Source: Balanoglossus misakiensis
Lineage: Eukaryota > Hemichordata
Direction: 5' to 3'
Assembly (NCBI GenBank): GCA_040954595.2
Contig: CM082598.2
Location: 8,370,001 to 8,434,000, forward strand
DNA length: 64,000 nucleotides
Part shown: positions 60,141 to 64,000 of the stretch, piece by piece
Numbering within the stretch: the first letter of the stretch is position 1
Layout: the number at the start of each line of letters is the position of its first letter
Made by a program: the position numbers and the translations under genes
The notes under the pieces: generated by a model
Database searches by the model: none
The model's input: the letters and a program-made list of their open reading frames with translations, nothing else
What the model was told of the DNA's origin: nothing

Positions 60141-60176
60141 GTTACCCAGATGCCTTTGCAAAGGCGACTGGGTAAC
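60141..60176. repeat. 36-bp hairpin
   Basis: GTTACCCAG and CTGGGTAAC flank the palindrome GCCTTTGCAAAGGC, with one mismatched pair between. Confidence 0.85.
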
Positions 60177-60324
60177 AGAGACCAGTTTTGTTGTTGGTAG
60201 GTTGTTTGTTCGTAACGTCTGTAACTGGGATTCTTCACTTGTGGAATATACTGCTTATTTCTTGTGTATCTGCATTTTGTTGATGTTGTCGCTCCTCTGG
60301 CAGAAAAGCCAGTGTGCTAGCTGC

Positions 60325-60573
60325 GACTGTTCAGGATTTACTTCCGGGGGCGGAGGATTTTCAGGAAGGACCGCCCATTTTCTCCAAGAACAATTAGGGA
60401 GGAATAGACATAAACATCACAATCCTTTTTGGGGGGACCATGGAAAAACCCTAGGAAATTTAAGGGGTACCACTGATTTCCTCCACAATTTACTGGGGTC
60501 CATTGAAAAAAAATCACCAAGAAAATAAAAAATCCTCCGGCCCCACCCTGAAAGTAAAATCTGAACAGTCCCT
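60325..60573. mobile_element. MITE related to the 44-46 kb TIR element
   Basis: The ends GACTGTTCAGGATTTACTTC and its approximate complement (AGTAAAATCTGAACAGTC) plus internal CGGAGGATTTTC and AAATCCTCCGG match the ends of the element at 44305-46240, with almost all of the interior missing. Poly-G runs of the longer element are mostly lost. Confidence 0.65.
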
Positions 60574-60692
60574 AACTTTTGTTTGTTTGCTTCTTTATTC
60601 GTCTGTCTGTTTGTGTATTCTATATTATGTTATATGAAATATATAAAAAATGGAAGTTCAATTCAGTGAACATCATTGGCACTTACAGAGTT

Positions 60693-61436
60693 TTAAATCA
60701 AAATAGTAGATTCACACCAATGAATATGCAAGTCATTCAGATCATTGGCGATTCGAGTCCACTGTGAAATCAGATCAGCGTCGAGTGGCTCGTCCCAAGG
60801 GAGACCGCGTTTCCATAGCAGCTGAACAAAGAGTTTCGCCCTAACATGAACTGGGGCGAGAAAACCAAGTGGGTCAAACAATTTAGCCGCGGAACTAACA
60901 ACATCACGTTTTGTAGTTAGCGCAGTGGGAACCGGTGTCTCGTCGTGCTTTGTGTAAGTTACCGTGTCGGTTTCGGGTTTCCAGCGTAATCCGAGTAAGG
61001 ACACCTCTGTTGAGGGATCAGCGATATTGTCCCGTTCAGCGAGTTCGCGTATCTGTGAACTGTTGGACGACCAAGCGCGTAGTTTGAACCCACATGTCTG
61101 CATGAGTCGATTAGCTTCATTGAAATAGGAAACCGCGTTTTCATTAGAGTCAGCGCCGTCGATCACGTTGTCTGTCTCCGGACCTTCTCGGATAAATATG
61201 GAAAGCCGTTGGGGACCCCCGACAACTTCTCTCAATACATGGGTAAAGTCCATAGACAAATGATAGGAACGCATATGCTGAAAATATGACGCACATTGGG
61301 TGCCGACGCCGTAATCTAAAATGCCGGTAACAACCAAATTTTTGCCGACACCTTTACTCAATCTACCGGCGCCGACAAAATCACAACCGGTGATTTGATG
61401 AGTTCTCGCATCGGCGTTTCTACAGAGTTGTCGCAT
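60693..61436 (-). pseudogene. BEL/Pao retrotransposon pol fragment (end of RT and A17-type region)
   Basis: From about 61180 downwards the minus-strand frame matches BEL/Pao pol: ETDNVIDGADSNENAV in the place of the Y-x-D-D box and its following helix, FKLRAWSSNS, LLGLRWKPETDTV, and KLFDPLGFLAPVHVRAK with WKRGLPWDE, the region annotated as Peptidase_A17 in Pao elements. The upstream residues (61180-61436) do not look like reverse transcriptase, and the frame runs into the 78-bp repeat. Downstream the expected RNase H and integrase are missing; the frame ends at 60693. This is a truncated, immobile remnant without LTRs in view. Confidence 0.8.
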
Positions 61437-61745
61437 CGGCGTTTCAGCTAGAAAGTTGTCGCATCGGCGTTTCTGGAGAGTTTTGTCGTATCCGCGTGTC
61501 TGGAGAGTTTTGTCGCACCGGCATATTTCTACACATGCGCATCGGCGTTTCAGCTAGAGTTTTCTCGCATCGGCGTTTCTGGAGAGTTTTGTCGCACCGG
61601 CATTCTACACATGCGCATTGGCGTTTCAGCTAAAGAGTTTTCTCGCATCGGCGTTTCTGGAGAGTTTTGTCGCACCGGCATTCTACACATGCGCATTGGC
61701 GTTTCAGCTAAAGAGTTTTCTCGCATCGGCGTTTTCTCTGATTTT
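61395..61745. repeat. 78-bp and 35-bp nested tandem repeats with NRF1-like motifs
   Basis: TCGCATCGGCGTTTC recurs at short intervals. The larger unit (GGCGTTTCTGGAGAGTTTTG through ACACATGCGCATTGGCG) repeats at 78-base steps (61572 and 61650, with a diverged copy before). ACATGCGCA occurs three times in the array and GCATGCGCAG just after it. Confidence 0.8.
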
Positions 61746-61801
61746 CTGAGCATGCGCAGTCACCACTGCACACAGAACTTGTGGAGCGAAGTTGTAGTGA
61801 A
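61746..61801 (+). promoter_or_regulatory. Possible promoter and first exon of a plus-strand gene
   Basis: An NRF1-like GCATGCGCAG is followed by about 50 bases and a strong donor GTGAAG|GTAAGA at 61802. No TATA box is seen. This could be a non-coding first exon of the gene to the right; the downstream partner exon is not proven. Confidence 0.3.
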
Positions 61802-61999
61802 GGTAAGAAAAGTTATGTTCGTTTGTCAAGTCCTTTCCGCTAGTTTCCTGCGAATCCACTGTCTCGTCTGTGTTATCTTTTTTAATTTACTGTTTCCTAA
61901 ACTCTTTTCGTGAAAAAATGATCTGGTTAGTTTACGTATTTCAGCCGATCATCCACGGAGAAAGTTCTCAACTTAAAATGATTGCTATTGATATGCTAA

Positions 62000-62455
62000 T
62001 ATGGCGCTCGCACGAAGTTAACTGAATGTCCATTTTGGGTGAGGGTCAGAGTTCGCTGGCTGGCTGTGTGGAAATCTTACTGGTACTCCTTGGAAAAGTG
62101 GCTGCAATTTGTAAACGGACAAGTGATTTTGTTCAGGAATTTAGTTTGGGAACAGAAAATAGTCAGTTCAGGGAGGTATAGGTCATTTTTTACTGTTCAA
62201 ATGTTAACCCAAGTTGGGTTCCTGTTGGGAGTCCATAGCTGTTTGTTTTATGAGCCTACAGATAGTGAAACTGATAGTGACACAGCTGAAAAAACATGGG
62301 TTGATTACATTATTGGTTGGTTTCTATGGACACCTGCATTTCAATTAGATGTGATGTTCTTGTTTTCATGTATAATGTTTGCACCTAAAGTGGTAAATTT
62401 AGGAACAAGACTACAGACCTTTTTCAGCAACAGTCAAAACGCAACTGTGTCATAA
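62000..62455 (+). CDS. Unknown ORF with hydrophobic segment
   Basis: The frame is open from 62000 to the TAA at 62453-62455; an in-frame ATG exists only at about 62200 (MLTQVGFLLGVHSC). The C-terminal half includes an acidic stretch (DSETDSDTAEK) and WVDYIIGWFLW then DVMFLFSCIMFAP, which could be membrane segments. I do not recognise it. It may be an internal exon of a spliced gene. It lies between the candidate first exon at 61746-61801 and the BTB gene, same strand. Confidence 0.3.
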   Translation, partial: YGARTKLTECPFWVRVRVRWLAVWKSYWYSLEKWLQFVNGQVILFRNLVWEQKIVSSGRYRSFFTVQMLTQVGFLLGVHSCLFYEPTDSETDSDTAEKTWVDYIIGWFLWTPAFQLDVMFLFSCIMFAPKVVNLGTRLQTFFSNSQNATVS

Positions 62456-63108
62456 TAATGCACTGGAATATGTTGAAAAGCTGAAAAAAGAGAGTTCAAC
62501 ATAATTTAGAAAAGAACAAAAAGAAATGTAACAGATGATATACACTGTCATGGAATCTCCATGAATTTGACTGAACTCTTTATTTGAACTTTTCTTTCTA
62601 ATGACATTCATGTAAATTTACATGATTTATTCCGATTTACCAACCAATTTATAAACTGTAATTTTACAACATTTTTTCACTATAATGCCCCAATTTCGAC
62701 TACGATATTTCACACTTGAATAAGGTATGATAAAATAAACAAATTTTGACAGTTAAGTTTACTACAGAAATTAAATTAAAAGAAACTTCATCAAGAAGTC
62801 GCCAGATTTCATAACCGTTCATAGATTTCTGTCAGGGACAAATATAACCCAATTTGTTTCCATGTTTATTTGTTTTTCTAGTATTGATGCGATAAGCCTG
62901 TTGTATATGTAATACTTGTCTGTGCAATTTTTGAGAACAATTAGAATTTCCTACCAAAATTGTTTATAAACTGATAAAATGAACAATCTAACAATTCAGA
63001 TATTTTCCAATATAATTAGGATACAGTTAGGCCCTGAGCTATTCAATTTGTGTCGATATACAACTAAATTGATACAATACTGGTGTTATACCTTTGTTAC
63101 ACTTGCAG

Positions 63109-64000
63109 ACATCATGTTACTGGCCCAAAAATTGCAAACTTCATATAGAAACCAAGACACTGTGGCAAATGATGTCATCCTTCGCTTCAGAGATGGTCAG
63201 ACTAGAAGGGCCCATTCATTGGTGTTGTGTCTTTTTTCGGATGTGTTTGCCGGCCGTTTGCATTCGGAATGGGCCAAAGACAACACCATTGATTGTTCTG
63301 ACTTTGATCCCTTACTCACGCAAAATGTCATTGATGATTTTTATTTTGAAAAGTTAAATATTACAAGTGAAAATGTTGAAGATTATGTGGAGATATGTAA
63401 CTTTTACATGATAGATTCTTTAAAAGAGAAATGTGAATCATTTTTAATTTCCAACATTGTAACTTCCCGCAGTATTAGAGACCTTGTATTTTGTCAGAAA
63501 TGCCAGTTAGATAGTACTTTTGAACACTGTCTGTCAATAATTGATCAGAATGGTGTTAAACTGTTTAATTCTGAGCAAGTTTTGGAAGATTTTCTTCAAC
63601 TTCCTGAAAGCATAGGTGGATGTAATCACAAGAAATGTGGTTCCAAATAATGCCATTGTGGCGCGGCGTTTCATCAATGAAACAAATCCAAACACATGGA
63701 AAGGAAACCAATTTGAGGGTGACAGGATTTCCTTTTCAGTGGATGTTCCTGTCTCACAGCTAGGTGTTTATGTGTTTGGAAATACAGATGAAAGTGTCCA
63801 TGCTCATGTCACAATATTAAATCATCAACAATCTGTTGTGTACAATACAGAAGCCTCAAACACTTCGCCCCAGAATACCTTTCCTGTTGTCTTCAGTAAG
63901 CTGATTAAAATCCCACCCAATGTAGGTTATTCAGTTGTCTGTCAAATCAGAGGAAATAAAGAAACATCATTCGGGTCACGTTGGATCTCTCGCCGAAGAA
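63109..64000 (+). pseudogene. BTB-BACK (kelch-like/BTBD-type) gene with PHR-like domain, frame interrupted, partial
   Basis: An acceptor TTACACTTGCAG precedes 63109 and an ATG lies at 63114, the likely start of the BTB exon. NDVILRFRDGQTRRAHSLVL is a typical BTB strand-helix start. DFYFEKLNITSENVEDYVEI and CESFLISNI cover the end of BTB and the start of BACK, and LDSTFEHCLSII with VLEDFLQLPES belongs to BACK. The frame ends at 63648-63650. One base earlier in phase, from 63619, a second frame is open to the window end: DVITRNVVPNNAIVARRF, then DRISFSVDVPVSQLGVYVFG and IKIPPNVGYSVVCQIRG, resembling the PHR beta-sandwich of BTBD1/2/3/6 proteins. The shift falls in GGTGGATG (63615-63622). BTB-BACK proteins commonly act as Cullin-3 substrate adaptors. 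Either this copy is a pseudogene or the base is a sequence error. The gene runs off the right edge. Confidence 0.7.

Noticed and set aside
59913-60161. Minus-strand 82-codon frame
   Set aside because: No recognisable motif, and its start lies in a small hairpin; no neighbouring exon was found.

Overview
The window is metazoan genomic DNA. It has spliced genes with GT..AG introns, animal-type transposons (pogo/Tigger, P-element-like, BEL/Pao), a kelch-like BTB-BACK gene and very large amounts of satellite and foldback DNA. The repeat style and the families present suggest a marine invertebrate (amphioxus, hemichordate, cnidarian or lophotrochozoan are all possible); the sequence alone does not decide the phylum. 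Nearly every protein-coding stretch is either mobile-element derived or visibly damaged, so this reads as an accessory, repeat-rich region with one probable host gene entering at the right edge.

Layout. 1-6.5 kb: a partial ORF of a multicopy invertebrate family (1-1566, +) with a decayed duplicate of its tail, a convergent unknown gene (2828-3442, -), and a spliced HMGXB3-like CxC4/CxC6 gene (3515-6038, -) with a one-base frameshift and a lost splice acceptor. 7.2-8.6 kb: a TIR element flanked by TA. 9.0-10.2 kb: a near-perfect foldback element with 511-bp arms and a 7-bp target-site duplication. 10.9-11.5 kb: two exons of another multicopy family (-). 11.9-17.9 kb: tandem palindromes followed by five higher-order repeat units whose submodules carry nuclear-receptor-like DR1/DR4 motifs. 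18.1-20.3 kb: a broken pogo/Tigger transposase. 20.8-28.2 kb: a candidate large transposon with a P-element-like transposase relic (+, with a RAG1-N-terminus-like zinc finger) and a convergent spliced accessory gene (-), plus two long hairpins near its right end.

28-39.4 kb: mostly satellites: degenerate repeats around a 31-bp array, a 45-copy 90-bp minisatellite with an 11-mer higher-order period, a small hairpin element with a tRNA-like core, and 50-59-bp arrays. 39.4-57 kb: interspersed degenerate repeats, a TIR element (44305-46240), a roughly 4-kb segmental duplication, and a series of seven related exon-like cassettes on the minus strand, each ending in a GGTAAGC/GGTAACC-type donor. 57-61.8 kb: small palindromes, a MITE and a BEL/Pao pol fragment beside a 78-bp repeat with NRF1-like motifs. 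62-64 kb: an unknown ORF and a BTB-BACK gene whose downstream PHR-like domain is in a shifted frame.

The observations I consider most worth following are the minus-strand exon-cassette array, the DR1/DR4-bearing satellite, the hairpins that share a mirrored CTCG internal-loop motif, and the P-like element with two convergent genes.
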